Below are positions 45,774-57,479 of a DNA stretch of 64,000 nucleotides, piece after piece. Where the stretch lies: the NCBI GenBank assembly GCA_027919835.1, contig JANVFP010000022.1:372001-436000 (forward strand). The letters are read 5' to 3'. Under the pieces are notes generated by a model. The model saw only the letters and a program-made list of their open reading frames with translations, did not search any database and was not told the origin of the DNA. Each line of letters opens with the position of its first letter. Within the stretch, counting starts at the first letter, position 1. The position numbers and the translations under genes are program-made. This stretch comes from Lentinula raphanica (Eukaryota; Basidiomycota; Agaricomycetes; Agaricales; Omphalotaceae).

Positions 45774-48434
45774 TGTCTGAAACCGATATCGAGAAACGTT
45801 CCAACGACGAAAGGAAAGAGGATGCATCAAGAGAGGGCTCAGAGAAAGGAGAAATCAACCTAATAACCTTTCATGAGAAGAGAGCTGGTCGTCTAGTTGT
45901 TTCACCTGAGTACGTTCCTCTTGTCTGTAGACGTGTCTCTCCTTACCTGCTTCACAGAGAAGCTCGCATCGAGTTTGGCGAGACTGTTGCTTCCAAGTTG
46001 AAATTGTCCAAGGATGGAACCAAAGTTCTGTGGCCTCAACCCACCGATTCGCCATATGATCCTCAAAACTGGAGTTCCAGACGCAAACATCTTCATCTCT
46101 TCATCATCACTTTGGCTGCAATTGTCCCGGATTTCGATTCCGGAATAGGTAAGTATTCTGTTACATATATTGCCCAATTGTCCTTCCCGGTATTAGACCC
46201 ATGATCACATTTCGTTTAACCTATGAGGTCTTGAATTCTCAACCTTTCATTCAACAGGTATCGCTTCTATTTTCCGACTTGCCACTCAGTTCAATACTAC
46301 CACTGGTGTTATCAATGATATGACGTCCAAGTGAGTTCTTCACTTCATCACTTCTGAGTGCCTTTATCTTCTCTTTCGGTATGGAGGGCAATTTCTAACT
46401 GAATTTTGATTCCTTGGTATGCAGCTGGAGTATCTTCCTTCTCGGATGGGGTGGATTATTCGCTGTCATGTTGATACGCCGATATGGTCGTCTGCCGATC
46501 TTGTTCTGGTCGCAAGTCCGTGAAACTCAACGCCTCGTATTCAGTGCTCTAAGCGCTAACTCCGGGTTGTAGATCTTCGCATTGGGCTTCCTCGTAGGAT
46601 GCACTTTTGCCCCTAATCTAAAAACATTCACAGGTGAGCATAATGATAGTGTAAACCCAAGCTATGACCTTGTTTTCTCACTTTTCCCTCCCAGCGATGC
46701 GTTGTCTCAATGGATTCTTCGCGTATGTCGATCTTGATCTATGCGAAATGATTTGTGGACTGACAATATCGATAGCACTGCGCCACAGGTCACTGTAAGT
46801 CAAACTCGACCCGCTAACGACGGCAGACGACGGCCTTCCCAACGATATTCACATCACCTCCTTTAGGGCTTATATGTGGTGACCGATCTATTTCCTTTCC
46901 ATTTACAAGCTCGGAAGGTATGATATTGTTTCTCTGATCACTCTGTGCAAGGACGAGTCAATGATTCATTCCTCGTTAGCTCAACATCTGGACCATGGGC
47001 TTCATCATTAGCCCTTTCCTCTCTCCATTTGCCTTCGGATTCCTGGTCGCTCGAACTACATGGCGCTGGGCATACGGAATTGGGGCCATGTATGGTGCCA
47101 TCGTTTGCGTATTGATTATCTTGTTCATGGAAGAGACGCAAGTTGTTTTCACCAGGATCCACAAATGCTTTCCAACTGAGACCGTTCTTATAGAATGTAT
47201 GATCGAACCGTCTCTCCTATCCCAGAACCAGCTGCCGGAGGCGGTCTCCGATATCGATTCGAGAGTCTTGTCGGCATCACTGGATACAGAATGGCTCGAT
47301 ACCGTATATCTTGGAAAGAGTCTATTCTATCGCCCTTCGTTGTCGTTTGGCGCCCACATCTGCTGATCATTTTGGTCTTTGAGGTGTGTTAGAGCCATGT
47401 ACTCTGAATTGCTTCATTGACGGGCTTGTATAGGCTATGGTATTTGGTTTCAGTATCGGTATCAACACAACGAATGCAGTATTCCTGGGAAGTCCCCCAC
47501 CACTAGGCTACGGCTTCAGTCAGTTCGCCATTGCAGGCGGTTACGGTACACCCATCGTAAGAGTTTTTGCAAGAATTGAACCTATTCCCATTGACATTGA
47601 GTTGTATAGGTAGCAGTTCTCATCGGTGAACTCATCGGTCGATTCAACAATGATTTCATCATGAATGTCACCGTCAAGAGAAACAATGGAGTGTTTGAAG
47701 CCGAAAGTCGATTGTGGTATGTCCTTTTCAGCTTTCATGTGTCGACTTTGATGGAAAGAGACCACTTTGTATTTAGGGCCTGCTATCTAGCTATGCCTCT
47801 CTACATATGTGGCTTCGTTGTGTTAGGCGCATCGTTCCAGAAACACCTTAGTGTTGGGGCACTCATCATGGGATGGGGTATCTCAGAGCTTGCGGTCATG
47901 ATTAATACTGTAGCAGTGTGTGGGTATCATTGCACAGATTTTATTCATTGTTGACTGTCACTAACGCCTGTTATGATAGATGCATACTGTAACGATTGTT
48001 TTCCAAAACACCAGGTAAGCATCACCACTGTCGATCTACCTCGATACTTCAACTTTGCGTAGGGAGAGATCAGTGCACTGATCAATCTAGCACGAACGCT
48101 CGGAGGTGAGTTATCTTCCAGTCCCAGGTTTGTTGCGATATGTCTGATATCATGAGGTTAGGATTCAGTGTAGCGTACTTCCAAGTACCTTGGGCTCTTA
48201 AACATGGAGCTCTACAGGTCTTTGGAGTTGAAGCCGCGTGAGTCTATCATCTTCTGCTCAAGACCATTAATATGTATTTCTTGAATTTTCAGGATTGTGA
48301 TCGGCCTATTCTTCCTATCTGTGCCTTTCATCCAACTCAAAGGACGGGGATTGCGGGTGAGTTATATGCATATATATAGATGTTTACTGTCGGCTCACCA
48401 CATAATGGTCTTCTAGGAAAAGTATTCGCTGTGA
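45774..48434 (+). CDS. MFS transporter (DHA1-like)
   Basis: Multi-drug/small-molecule major facilitator. Starts MSETDIEKRSNDERKEDASR, a hydrophilic cytoplasmic N-terminus, then PTDSPYDPQNWSSRRKHLHL, the YDPxNW motif that precedes TM1 in fungal DHA1 proteins. Further segments: NWSIFLLGWGGLFAVMLIRR (with the RRYGRLP loop), CTFAPNLKTFTAMRCLNGFF, GFIISPFLSPFAFGFLVART, TTWRWAYGIGAMYG, HLLIILVFEAMVFGFSIGIN, a central charged loop, CYLAMPLYICGFVVLGASFQ, INLARTLGGFSVAYFQVPWA and VIGLFFLSVPFIQLKGRG. About 12 short introns. Ends LREKYSL at 48434. Looks complete; substrate unknown. Confidence 0.88.
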
Positions 48435-48700
48435 AACTGAGAAAATGCCATCAAGTCAGTAACGACCGTTCTATGCGTTTGTGCTCCTAGTCAGAAACCT
48501 ATGTAGTAGTAATGTGCATTCTTGAAAATAACACCAGAAGTGTATGCTTTGAACCTGGCTCTCTGTATGAGATATCAATTGACAATGAGTGGTCCAAGAC
48601 TCAAGTGAACTTGGAAGATTAGATGTGCCGGTTCGGGTGCCGGCCATGTGCAAAACACTTCGCGACCACGTGTACAGTTCACACTTCTTTTCTATCCACT
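48435..48700. other. Intergenic spacer
   Basis: About 270 bp between MFS and CDC20; promoter of the latter. Nothing else seen. Confidence 0.4.
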
Positions 48701-50549
48701 ATGTTCCAACCAAAGACACCTAGCAGGACCCGCGCCCGGTCAGACGTTGGCAAAACTCCCAAGACGCCATTGACGCCTTCTGTGTTAGCAGGAATTAGCC
48801 AAATCTCTCTCAACACTTCTCCTTCAAAACAACGAACTGGGAAAACGCATGCCAAGAGCTCTTCATCCTCTAATCCTTTCGATACCACAAATCCTTTCAT
48901 ACAACCCTCTACTTCAACATCTCGCTCACGCTCACGCTCTCGGCCGGCGTCTCCAGTCAAGTTCGCCACGGGTGCTATTCCAGTTTCCGAAGACTTGAAA
49001 GGTCAAGCTGGCGGTGGTTTAATTCGCAAAGGCGGCGTGGAACTGAGTCGCCTTGACGTCGTCAGTAGGGACTATATTCCTCCCAAACCAGAAGTCAAGC
49101 GCTCCAGATCTACTCCAGCTGCAGTGAGTGTTAGCTTCTTTCAAATACCCACATCTATCAACATCTTGTAGAATCGCGATACCAGGGACCGTTTCATTAC
49201 TAGCCGCGAGACTGAGAACGATGTAGCAGCCACTCTGGAGCAGCTGCATCTCAATCCCAAGTCTGCCTCGCCTGGTCATACGGCTCGTTTAGCAGCCGCA
49301 ACCGGCGTGCCTCTCAATCGCCGTATCCTCGGCTACCACGAACCGCCGCCGGCTGCGTCTTCTGATACCTCTCTTGCCCAGCAACGCGAGTTCGCGAAGC
49401 CGCTATACGCCCGACCGGGAACGCTGCATACTTCAACTGGTGCATCAACCAATAAATCGCGTAAAATCCCTACTCAGCCCGAACGCGTTCTCGATGCGCC
49501 CGGCATAGTCGACGATTTCTATCTCAACCTGATCAGCTGGTCATGCCAGAATACACTTGCAGTGGCCCTCGAAGCATCGACCTATATTTGGCATGCCGAT
49601 ACGGGCTCTGTAGCTCAGATTGGCGAGGCCCCCGAAGGCTCATACGTTTCTAGTCTCGACTTCTCGAACGATGGGACATTTCTCGGTGTTGGCCTTGGTC
49701 AAGGTGACGTCGAATTATGGGATGCTGAGACTGGGCAAAAGCTGCGAACGATGAATGGACATCAAGCCCAGGTTGCCACTCTGTCGTGGAACCAACACAT
49801 CCTTACTTCCGGGTGTGGTGATGGCAGCATCTGGCATCATGATGTGCGGATCCAACGACACAAAGTCATGGAGCTTTTGGGTCATAGTGGTGAGGTCTGT
49901 GGCTTGAAGTGGAGAAGCGATGGCGAGCTTCTGGCCAGTGGAGGTAATGATAACGTTGTCAACATTTGGGATGGTAGATTGGGTGACGTTGGCGAGGGTG
50001 CAAGAGGAAGTGCAAAATGGACGAAGCGGAACCATACTGCTGCTGTCAAGGTAAGTACCTATACCTCGACGTTCTCATTGCCTTATCAATGACACGCTCT
50101 TCTTCCCTTAGGGTCTTGCCTGGTGCCCTTGGCAAACTAACCTCCTCGCATCCGGCGGTGGAACCAATGATTGCACCATTAACGTCTGGAACAGTACTAC
50201 CGGCGCTCGTCTGCACACTCAAAGAACAAACTCCCAAATAACCTCTATCCTCTGGGCCCTCCACAAGAAGGAGATCCTGACCACCCACGGTTATCCGAAC
50301 AACTCAATCATGCTACATGCTTATCCCAGCATGGAACGCGTCGCCGAGATACGCGATGCACACGACTCTCGGGTGCTCTTTAGCTGTGTCGGACCTGCAG
50401 GAGATGTGGTATGTACCGGCGCGGGTGATGAGAATCTCAAGTTTTGGAGAATCTGGGACGTTGTTGGAGATGGGAGCAGTAAGAAGAGAAAGGAGAATGA
50501 GGAACGAAGGACTAATTCGACTTCTTCCGGGCATCTCTCTATTCGATGA
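48701..50549 (+). CDS. CDC20: APC/C activator CDC20 (Slp1/fizzy)
   Basis: WD40 co-activator that recruits substrates to the anaphase-promoting complex. The start (48701, MFQPKTPSRTRARSDVGKTP) leads a Ser/Thr/Pro-rich N-terminus with many TP sites. The C-box is seen as RDRFITSRE after the first intron (about 49123-49170). Then RKIPTQPERVLDAPG and DDFYLNLISWS, the signature before the propeller. WD repeats follow: LAVALEASTYIWHADTG, FLGVGLGQGDVELWDAETG, ILTSGCGDGSIWHHDVR, GGNDNVVNIWDGR, WCPWQTNLLASGGGTNDCT, VVCTGAGDENLKFW. A second intron (about 50050-50111) joins NHTAAVK to GLAWCPW. It ends in Ile-Arg (HLSIR), the IR tail that docks on APC3. CDC20 is favoured over CDH1 by PERVLDAPG, but not certain. 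Confidence 0.9.
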
Positions 50550-51315
50550 AGGACTTTGCCGTTGGGTCGCCGATGACCATAGGCCTGGATGAGCTTTTCG
50601 CTATCCTAGGCGTTCATCATACACATTCATATACATTGTTCATTACACAGTGTCTACATATCCATTTGTTTTGGGAGAAGTGTCAACTTTCAACCTGGTG
50701 CCCTTGTCAACTCAGATCGCCACTTCCGGGATATTACTGACTTCCGGGCACTGTCTAGTACCGTTCAAGCATTGTATTTTGGGCTACCTGTTATAAGCCG
50801 CATTAGTTCTCTGTGTGTTGAATAGATGAGCGATACGATCCCGTATCATCAGTGAGTACTACATAGTAAGTAGCTGAGAAGGTGATCCGATGCATCAGAG
50901 CGCATTGGTTGGCAATGGGCATCAAGTGGCATCAATATGCATCAATGCTCATCAATGATCAGGCCTCAGGCCTCAGGGCTCATCACCACTGCACGCCAGG
51001 CTGTGCGGTACAATGGTTAAACAAGGCTGTTGGATATTCCCCTATATTCCCTCAACTTCAACCTTTCTCGTTCACTACCACCACCACTACAACAGTGCCA
51101 TTACTCTAGAGCTGCGAAGCAAAATTGCTGGTCAATTTTTTTTCTCGGATCGAACAATATTGCAAAAAGTACGTGTATTAGTTGGTGACTCTCATCCCGC
51201 AAACCAGAATTTTTTCAACTGACTCCCTTTATGGCAGGCGATTGACCCGTTCAACAAGCGTAGTTACAAATACAACCTCTCTCTCTGCCTCATCACGTTC
51301 TTATCGATATCCCTT
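50550..51315. other. Upstream region of family copy A
   Basis: About 770 bp. Contains the short tandem repeats listed at 50919-50981 and a stretch from about 51050 (TTTCTCGTTCACTACCACC) that is similar to the sequence preceding copies B, C and D, so probably promoter and 5' UTR of copy A. Confidence 0.5.
50919..50981 (+). repeat. Short tandem repeats before copy A
   Basis: Four 10-bp units of the form [GT]CATCAA+3 (50919-50958) followed by three 7-bp units AGGCCTC, AGGCCTC, AGGGCTC (50961-50981). The last unit runs into AGGGCTCATCA (50975-50985), the motif found at the edges of the other repeat units. Confidence 0.65.
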
Positions 51316-52396
51316 ATGCTTGCTCGTATCTTGCTGCGCATGACCGTGACATGCTTCTGCACCCAAAATCTCATCAGTTCCCTGAGCCCCCGGGTTCTGG
51401 CCTCACCTTTGGCTCTCCACCAGAGTTCCTCTCGAACCGATACTGTTTCCGCTGGCTCCGGCTCAGAGTCGTCGAGTGAACAACTTTCTACTTCCATGCA
51501 CGTCCTCGAGACGCGCGATCATCGTGAGCCTTCGTTCGTCCACTGACTCGATTGCTTTGCTTATACCGTGATGGTGCATTCGTGGCTTTAGATCGACCCC
51601 TTGAATTTATCTACGAGCCTCCGAGTACGTGGGGGTTCGTGTTTGACAAGGAGGAAGTATTCGAGTATACCAGAGATTTGACGAAAGGGCCTGACCTCAC
51701 ATTCTCCAAAATGCAACGAAGGCCATACGACGACGTCCGTGATCGCGCAAATTTGAAGGATTTTGGGTTTAGGTTTATAGATTTCAAGAAATGCATGGAA
51801 ATGTTGGAAAGACGCGCTCCCAGTTCGCTGGGTATGCATCCGATCAGACATGGGATTCGAACTCTTGCCCGTCAAGCACCGGGGTTGCTCACGAGTTCGA
51901 GCGACTCGATGGAGGACTTGATCAAGTGGCTTCTGTCAACTGCCATGAAGGAGGAAGGAGATCATAGTAAGTTGATTCGCTAGTGTGTTCGGGGTGCCCA
52001 TTGACACGGGCGAACTCTAATATAGATTATGGACTTGCCGATCAGTTGGAGGATGTTGACGTTGAATTTTCGTCTAAACCGCTGCCGAGAATCATTTTCA
52101 ACAAGAGGACAGGTGTTGTGTTGGACGGGAAGAGTCCTCAAAAGGTCCGATCGACGTTCCTGTACAACGCAGGTTCAGAATTTTTGGAAGAGTTGCAGGA
52201 TTTCGGATTCAGGACAAAGTTTGTTGCTGGATGCATGTCGATGTTGCCGGGCGAGTCGGTTCAGAAATCGTTCGAACGGTTGTTGGATGCAGGTCTTCTC
52301 ACTACTTCGAACCGTAGAGACTCGTTGAAGAAGCTCCGGTTATGGCTTGGGGAGGCTGCAGAGGTGACCAGTGCATCCCGTGTTGCGAGGTCATAG
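51316..52396 (+). CDS. Tandem secreted-protein family, copy A
   Basis: Unrecognised family. Exons 51316-51523, 51592-51966, 52026-52396; both introns phase 1; 317 residues. Exon 1: probable signal peptide (MLARILLRMTVTCFC, cleavage perhaps after RVLA) plus a Ser/Thr-rich linker. Exon 2 = domain 1: RPLEFIYEPPSTWGFVFDK, then LKDFGFRFIDFKKCMEMLER, then APGLLTSSSDSMEDLIKWLL. Exon 3 = domain 2, the same pattern: FSSKPLPRIIFNK, LQDFGFRTKFVAGCMSMLPG, DAGLLTTSNRRDSLKKLRLW. The two domains are clearly related, so the protein is an internal duplication. No catalytic signature is visible. Near identical to copy B in coding, intron and 3' flanking sequence. Role unknown; secretion is inferred from the N-terminus. 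Confidence 0.75.
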
Positions 52397-53653
52397 ATCG
52401 TATTGTACTCGCTCCCTTCAATCTCCCCCGGCTCCTCCTCCCCACCCTCTCTACACCACTAGATCTGTATTCAATGTCCTGAGATTCCTACCAGCCCAGC
52501 TGCCCAACTTGAGCTTGAGGATTGAGTCAGATTGAGTCCGCCACCGGCAGGGAAAGCTTTCGGAACTGCAAGTGAAACAGTGCACTGTCCTCACAGCACC
52601 AATAAAGTGCGCTTGACAACAGCTGACAACTGTGAAGGGGGGAGGGGTGATGGATGATGAGATAGGGCAGGATAAAGTTGGGGCTGATGCATATGCATCA
52701 TGCACTGGCACTGGATGATCGAAAGGAGTTTGTAGTGCATAGAACACATTGGCAGTTGCTATCACGGTCAGTATCAAATCTATCACTGAGTTCGCATCGA
52801 GTGGCAATTAGGGCTCATCAAAAGTACTGATATCTCTTCTCAATCATATCTTTCCACACCACAACGCAAGTGGCAGGGCCAGGGGGTATTTTATTGGGTG
52901 CTACAGGCAAGAACTGGCACTGAAGATGGAGGTGCATGACTCCATTGAGCTGATTCTCAATTCCTTTGGAGGAAGAACAGGCAGATTGGACTGAATCAAG
53001 CTTTGGGGATACTCGATGAACGTCCGGTTTCAAGAGATCTGTAGTAGGGTCTCAACTGATTGGTTCATCAACCCCATTCAAATGGCTGCAACCATTTCTC
53101 AGCGGCCTGTACGATTCTGTACGATTGGTTCAGTAAGTACCTCAAATGGTTTTATCTGATATCGTAGTTGATTCTTTTTGAAGCTATGTATACACAGGGG
53201 AAACTGATATCAACTACACTGATCCTGGCAATCCATGTGAGAAAGGAAACATTCCTGTGGCTACTTTTCAGTGAAGATTGTCTCTTGCATTCGAGCCGTC
53301 ACCTTCAACAACTCAACTCTCTCTTCCATTTCGTTCTCCTTCCCTGTGCCCGGCGCACTTTTCTTAACTCTTCCACTCTTCCAGGATCATATTTACTTTC
53401 AGGTAAGAGTGTCTTTCAGTGCGTTTGTCACTCTCATACTAATTGCTTTAACTTCTTTCCAGCGACGCTTCTCTTCCTTCACCAGGTTCGACAGGGTTCG
53501 AATTACTTAGTTTTTATAAGGGCAGCTTGTACACCAACTGCTGGATTGGAGTGTATCTCGCTACTAGTTCAGAACACATAGAGAGCTCTTAGGAATCACC
53601 TTTGCAATTCATAGCGGTATCGGCGATCGTCAGCCGTCATCCCATCGTTGACA
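52397..53653. other. 3' flank of copy A, then spacer
   Basis: From 52397 to 52820 the sequence is almost the same as that after copy B (58864-59277), ending at TTAGGGCTCATCA, after which they differ. It includes the palindrome at 52685-52700. From 52821 to 53653 I see no gene; the T/C-rich part at 53280-53480 may be leader of the next gene. Confidence 0.6.
52685..52700. repeat. 16-bp perfect palindrome
   Basis: TGATGCATATGCATCA, self-complementary over 16 bp, about 290 bp after the copy A stop. The same palindrome follows copy B. Confidence 0.7.
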
Positions 53654-55238
53654 TGGCAGAACCACTCAATAATCCGGCTGAGATCGACTCCATATCAGAC
53701 GACGAATATTCTGCAATAACGTGCGCAGTGTGTCTCTTACTGGGTGTAGCCAATAATTGCAGTTTCTGACTCGAACTCTAGAGATGTACCTATCGTAAGC
53801 TGATTTCCAAGCAAGGATTCGAAGTACACGATGATCATCATCATGGATCGCTGTCTAGTTTCTGGGTTATATTTTAAGCTACTTTCTGAGTGGAATTTTG
53901 GTCGTTCAATTCTGTATGTAACAAATCGTCTTTGCGTGCTGTTGGCATACTAATTTCGTTGCAAAATCTTTATCCTCTGTCTAGTTTTGTACTTTCTCAC
54001 ATTCCGCCACAAGGACACTCGCCAAATAAAGCTGACGGGTAAGCAGAATAAACATCGACAGTTGTCTCACCGAGACCCATCGTTTAGTATCATCATGCAG
54101 TGTTCGCAGTCCTCGTGATTGAGCTTCTGACAACTATAGTCGCCACGGTCATAGGGTTAACCGCTATCATCGAGGACGGGTTCCTGTCTGATGCCATCTT
54201 GTCCGGGGGATTCAAGGTTCTGGCTCTAATGTCTGGGATAGGTAGGCATATCTTTGTGAAGTTCAATCCAAGCTGAGACGACTACTTGCTCTGGACGACG
54301 GGCAGCATGTTCTATAGTTCAGTTTTTCTACTGCTGGCGTATTCACATCCTCGGAGGCCACAATATGATCATTGTTGTAATCATGTTGCTATCTGTTCTG
54401 CAATGTGTGATGATATCGCTGTCTGGTTTTGGGGTATGTTCCGATCCCTGTTGTACTGTTGTTGATGCAAATGAGCTGATCCACGCAGGTGTTTCAACAA
54501 GGTGACATTCTCGGAATAGGCAACCGATTCCGCCCATTCGAAGATCCTGGAATATTATTGATCAACGTTGTAAGTAGATTAATGGCTTCTCGTTAGCTGC
54601 TCGTTATTCTGAAGTTCATCCTTCCGATGCTGTAGTCATGGTTAGCAGGAACCGCTGTTTGCGACATCATCATTGCAGTCAGTATCCTTTACCTGGTGCG
54701 GCGCTTATCTTTCAATCAAGACTGATCCTGTTTGATACATGATCATCCAACAGCAAAATCGTATAGTTACGATGCAATGCCCGTCAGATCGCTGGAAGAT
54801 GCGAGCAGAAAAGGTCATGAGCATTGCAATTGATAGTGGAATGGTGACTGCAATCGGAGCAACCATAGAATTACTCGTTCTTGTGGTGTGGAGACATAGC
54901 CTACTGCATTTCATACTGTGAGTATCCTCCGCCTACGTTGGATTGCTGTTGAATATTTGAATGCTCATAGATATTCGCTAGTTTCTTCGCGCTTCCAAAA
55001 CTGTAGGTTGAAGCAATCTGTCTTGATACCTTAAGTATAGCGCTTACGGTCAGAGAACGTTAGATACGCAAACTGCCTTATGGCAACTCTCAATGCTCGT
55101 TTGGTTTTGTCAGGAGGCACCTTTCGGGAAAGTGCTGTGGAAGTGTCGAATCGACCGGATGTCGAACGCGTAGGATCAGCGCCTTCAAAGAGTGTAGTGG
55201 AGTGGGTCGAGGAACGTGGGTCGACAGCGGACAGTTGA
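53654..55238 (+). CDS. Multi-pass membrane protein, DUF6534-like
   Basis: Agaricomycete membrane protein, function unknown. Starts MAEPLNNPAEIDSISDDEYS. About eight introns. Joined segments: YFLSGILVVQFF + LYFLTFRHKDTRQIKLT, VFAVLVIELLTTIVATVIGL, a CSIVQFFYCWRIHILGGHN segment, VIMLLSVLQCVMISLSGFG, SWLAGTAVCDIIIAVSILYL, then VMSIAIDSGMVTAIGATIEL, and finally FFALPKL + YANCLMATLNARLVLSGG. The YCWRI segment, AVCDIIIAVSLxY, DSGMVTA and the closing YxNxLMATLNAR motif are the hallmarks of the DUF6534 group as I know it. About six to seven membrane spans with a polar tail ending at 55238 (GSTADS). First two exon junctions are uncertain. Confidence 0.75.
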
Positions 55239-55804
55239 TGGACAGTAGTGGTGGGAAAGGTTTTGGACTTTGCACAATTTCGAGTTTCCGTTTCTTTCAT
55301 TCTTCTTCTTACTTACAGAACGACGACAAAGCAGAGGTTTCGAGTCCGGACCGCCACCTAAGCCCTTCACCTTGAGCAAGTGAAGTGAGGAGGGAGGACC
55401 TCTTTGGCGAAGGGGGAATGCGTCAAGCGGAAACCCGACGAAGGACCCGAGCCGAGTCGAAGTTCGCTGTCAAAATTGTTCTTCTCGATGATCATTAGTT
55501 TTGGAGCTTCATTTGGATACGGACGATATAAATGTATGCCATTATGGCTGGGGAAATCAATTCTCCCCCCCCCCCTTGGACTCTTTCTTTACGTTGTGAC
55601 TTAAGTGGCTCGCAGTAGTCCGCATATCAAGACTCAGGCTCGAAGCAGCCAGTATTAACAGAATTCGAGCGAAGCCCCGAACGAAGATAAGTTTATTATT
55701 AATCTTCTCATACTGATATACTCTGTAGCTTTAGAGCTACCAACCGTTCTCGACTAAGCCCGCTCACTGGCAGTTCCATACATGGAACAAACCTTTCGTC
55801 TTCA
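55239..55804. other. Spacer with poly-C tract
   Basis: About 565 bp. Contains a run of 11 C near 55565-55575. No gene seen. Confidence 0.45.
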
Positions 55805-56558
55805 GTGCTTGCTTCAGCAAAAGCATCATTCCCATGGAGGACCAGCTCTTTCCGAGTTTACAGGACCCGGAAAGGAAGTCGCACGAAAGCTCAAGATATA
55901 GAGAACCCTCAGTATTCGACTGTGAATGAGAAACGAAACACCATCTCAAGCGTAGCTCTGTCAAATTTGACTTCGACAACATATCATGTACACCTTGACG
56001 CTCCTACCAAACGAAACTCAATAGTGGACCTGAAGAATGTACAAGATCGTGGTCATACTACCGAGGTACCTTTGAATTTGGTCACGACATTCGCTGCAAG
56101 CAGTACAGTAAGCAATTCTGACGAGGCATGGTCGGAACTCATTAAAAGGAGGCACAGTATCATCCCCACCATGTCAGTGAATAGTGATGATGTGGAAGCT
56201 TATGGGAACCTGGGATTTCCATTGGAGTCCAGGCTGGTACATTCTAAGAGCGATCCAAACTTATCGACGGTCATGCACGTTTCCCAGATTGAACAGGTAA
56301 GTATCAAGCTTGCCACATCAAGATCCAGACTGAACTCCTGTCTGGGTCCTTGTTCAAGAGCAGCTACAGCCTGCAGACACAACACGCTTCTCTGCGGTCA
56401 TTAAGGATCCTAATTCCATCACCAGAATCCAGCCCATCGAGGAGAGTTTCTTGAAGTTCGGCAGGGACAGCGTTATCACGGCTCCTGTCTATGGGCCGTT
56501 TCCATTGAAACTGGAACCTTTGCGTGCACCCGAGGCCTCATTACAGCCCAAAAACTAA
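55805..56558 (+). CDS. Hypothetical protein, two exons
   Basis: Exons 55805-56296 and 56364-56558, phase-0 intron of 67 nt with good GTAAGT and CAG sites; 228 residues. Hydrophilic, Ser/Thr-rich: MLASAKASFPWRTSSFRVYR, TISSVALSNLTSTTYHVHLD, DEAWSELIKRRHSIIPTMSV, RLVHSKSDPNLSTVMHVSQI, then FLKFGRDSVITAPVYGPFPL and end LQPKN. Not recognised. It could be a soluble regulatory protein. Lies in the block that separates copies A and B. Confidence 0.5.
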
Positions 56559-56971
56559 TACAGTTGCTACTACGTGTTCGTATCGTATGGCTTGCCTTAG
56601 TTTAGAGGAGAATCTGAACCATGTTTTTGACTTCAAAAGAATGGGCGTCTAATATTAAGTAGAGTCGGGTAACGTGATAATGCCGTAAACGCCTCCGAAC
56701 GGCAGAGGCTTTTGTTCTCATAAACTTCAACGATACCCATTGCCCAGTCTTCGGCAGCGTCGAGTGGGATAACACTCTGTTTGCACGATAAGACTTGAGG
56801 ATACCCCATTCTTATACCACCAACTGAGGCCAAGATAGCCTATTCGACTTATTCAACCCCTCACCACTTTCTTATGAACCTGGTTTTCTCATTTTCATAG
56901 GTTGACCAACACACGTTCCCAATTTCTCGATTCAACTTCATCAACCCCAAGCTCGTCTCAGCGAACGTACT
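56559..56971. other. Intergenic spacer
   Basis: About 410 bp before the BTB fragment. No feature seen. Confidence 0.4.
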
Positions 56972-57479
56972 ATGGCCTCAAGAACAGTAGCGAAGCTATC
57001 GACTTCCGCATCACCACGCGCTCCGTCACTGCAGGAATCCATCGATCTGTCTACCGAGTCGTGGCAGGAAGATTTGGCTAGACTATTCAGGAATGCAAAA
57101 CAGTGTTTCGCGGATGTAGTCTGGGAGGTCGGAGGTGCAGCAGGTACTAGTGATGCTTCAGAAGAGGTTTGGGGACATAAAGGTTTGTCATGTTGACAGT
57201 AAGCCATGCAGACATCCTCAAACAACTTCGTTAGCAATTGTCTATGCAAGAGCACCACCGTCGTTTCAATCACGCTACTTTCAATTCCGACCCAACTTGC
57301 CCTAATCTCCTTCCCCATCTCAATCACCGATACCAGGCACCTCCGCCTTATCATTGAATTTAGGTTTCGAACCGGAAGGTCTACTCCAGATCTCTCGTGT
57401 ATCTAGGTCACCGTCACCGTCCAGTCGAAATTCGCCAGCGCCTTCTACAATGACAACTAAGGATGGGGGGCTGCCCTGA
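56972..57479 (+). pseudogene. Broken BTB/POZ gene, 5' part only
   Basis: Starts like a complete BTB gene: MASRTVAKLSTSASPRAPSL, then ESWQEDLARLFRNAKQCFAD, VVWEVGG and EEVWGHK, spliced (exon 1 56972-57182, exon 2 from 57235) to AIVYARAPPSFQSRYFQFRP. This is the first strand-helix part of a BTB domain as in Agaricomycete BTB proteins (GHKAIVYARAPPSFQxRYF). An in-frame TAA at 57303-57305 interrupts it. Past the stop the same frame stays open and still coding-like (SPSPSQSPIPGTSALSLNLG, SRSPSPSSRNSPAPSTMTTK) until 57466, where the sequence turns into repeat-unit DNA and ends at TGA 57477. The rest of the BTB domain is absent. Broken by both a nonsense codon and a 3' truncation. Confidence 0.75.

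Noticed and set aside
18838..48434. Secondary-metabolite cluster (peroxidase, O-methyltransferase, Zn2Cys6 factor, MFS)
   Set aside because: The genes are spread over 30 kb with housekeeping genes between them and no core synthase is present.
55565..55575. Poly-C tract as a functional element
   Set aside because: A homopolymer run of this size is common and has no supporting context.
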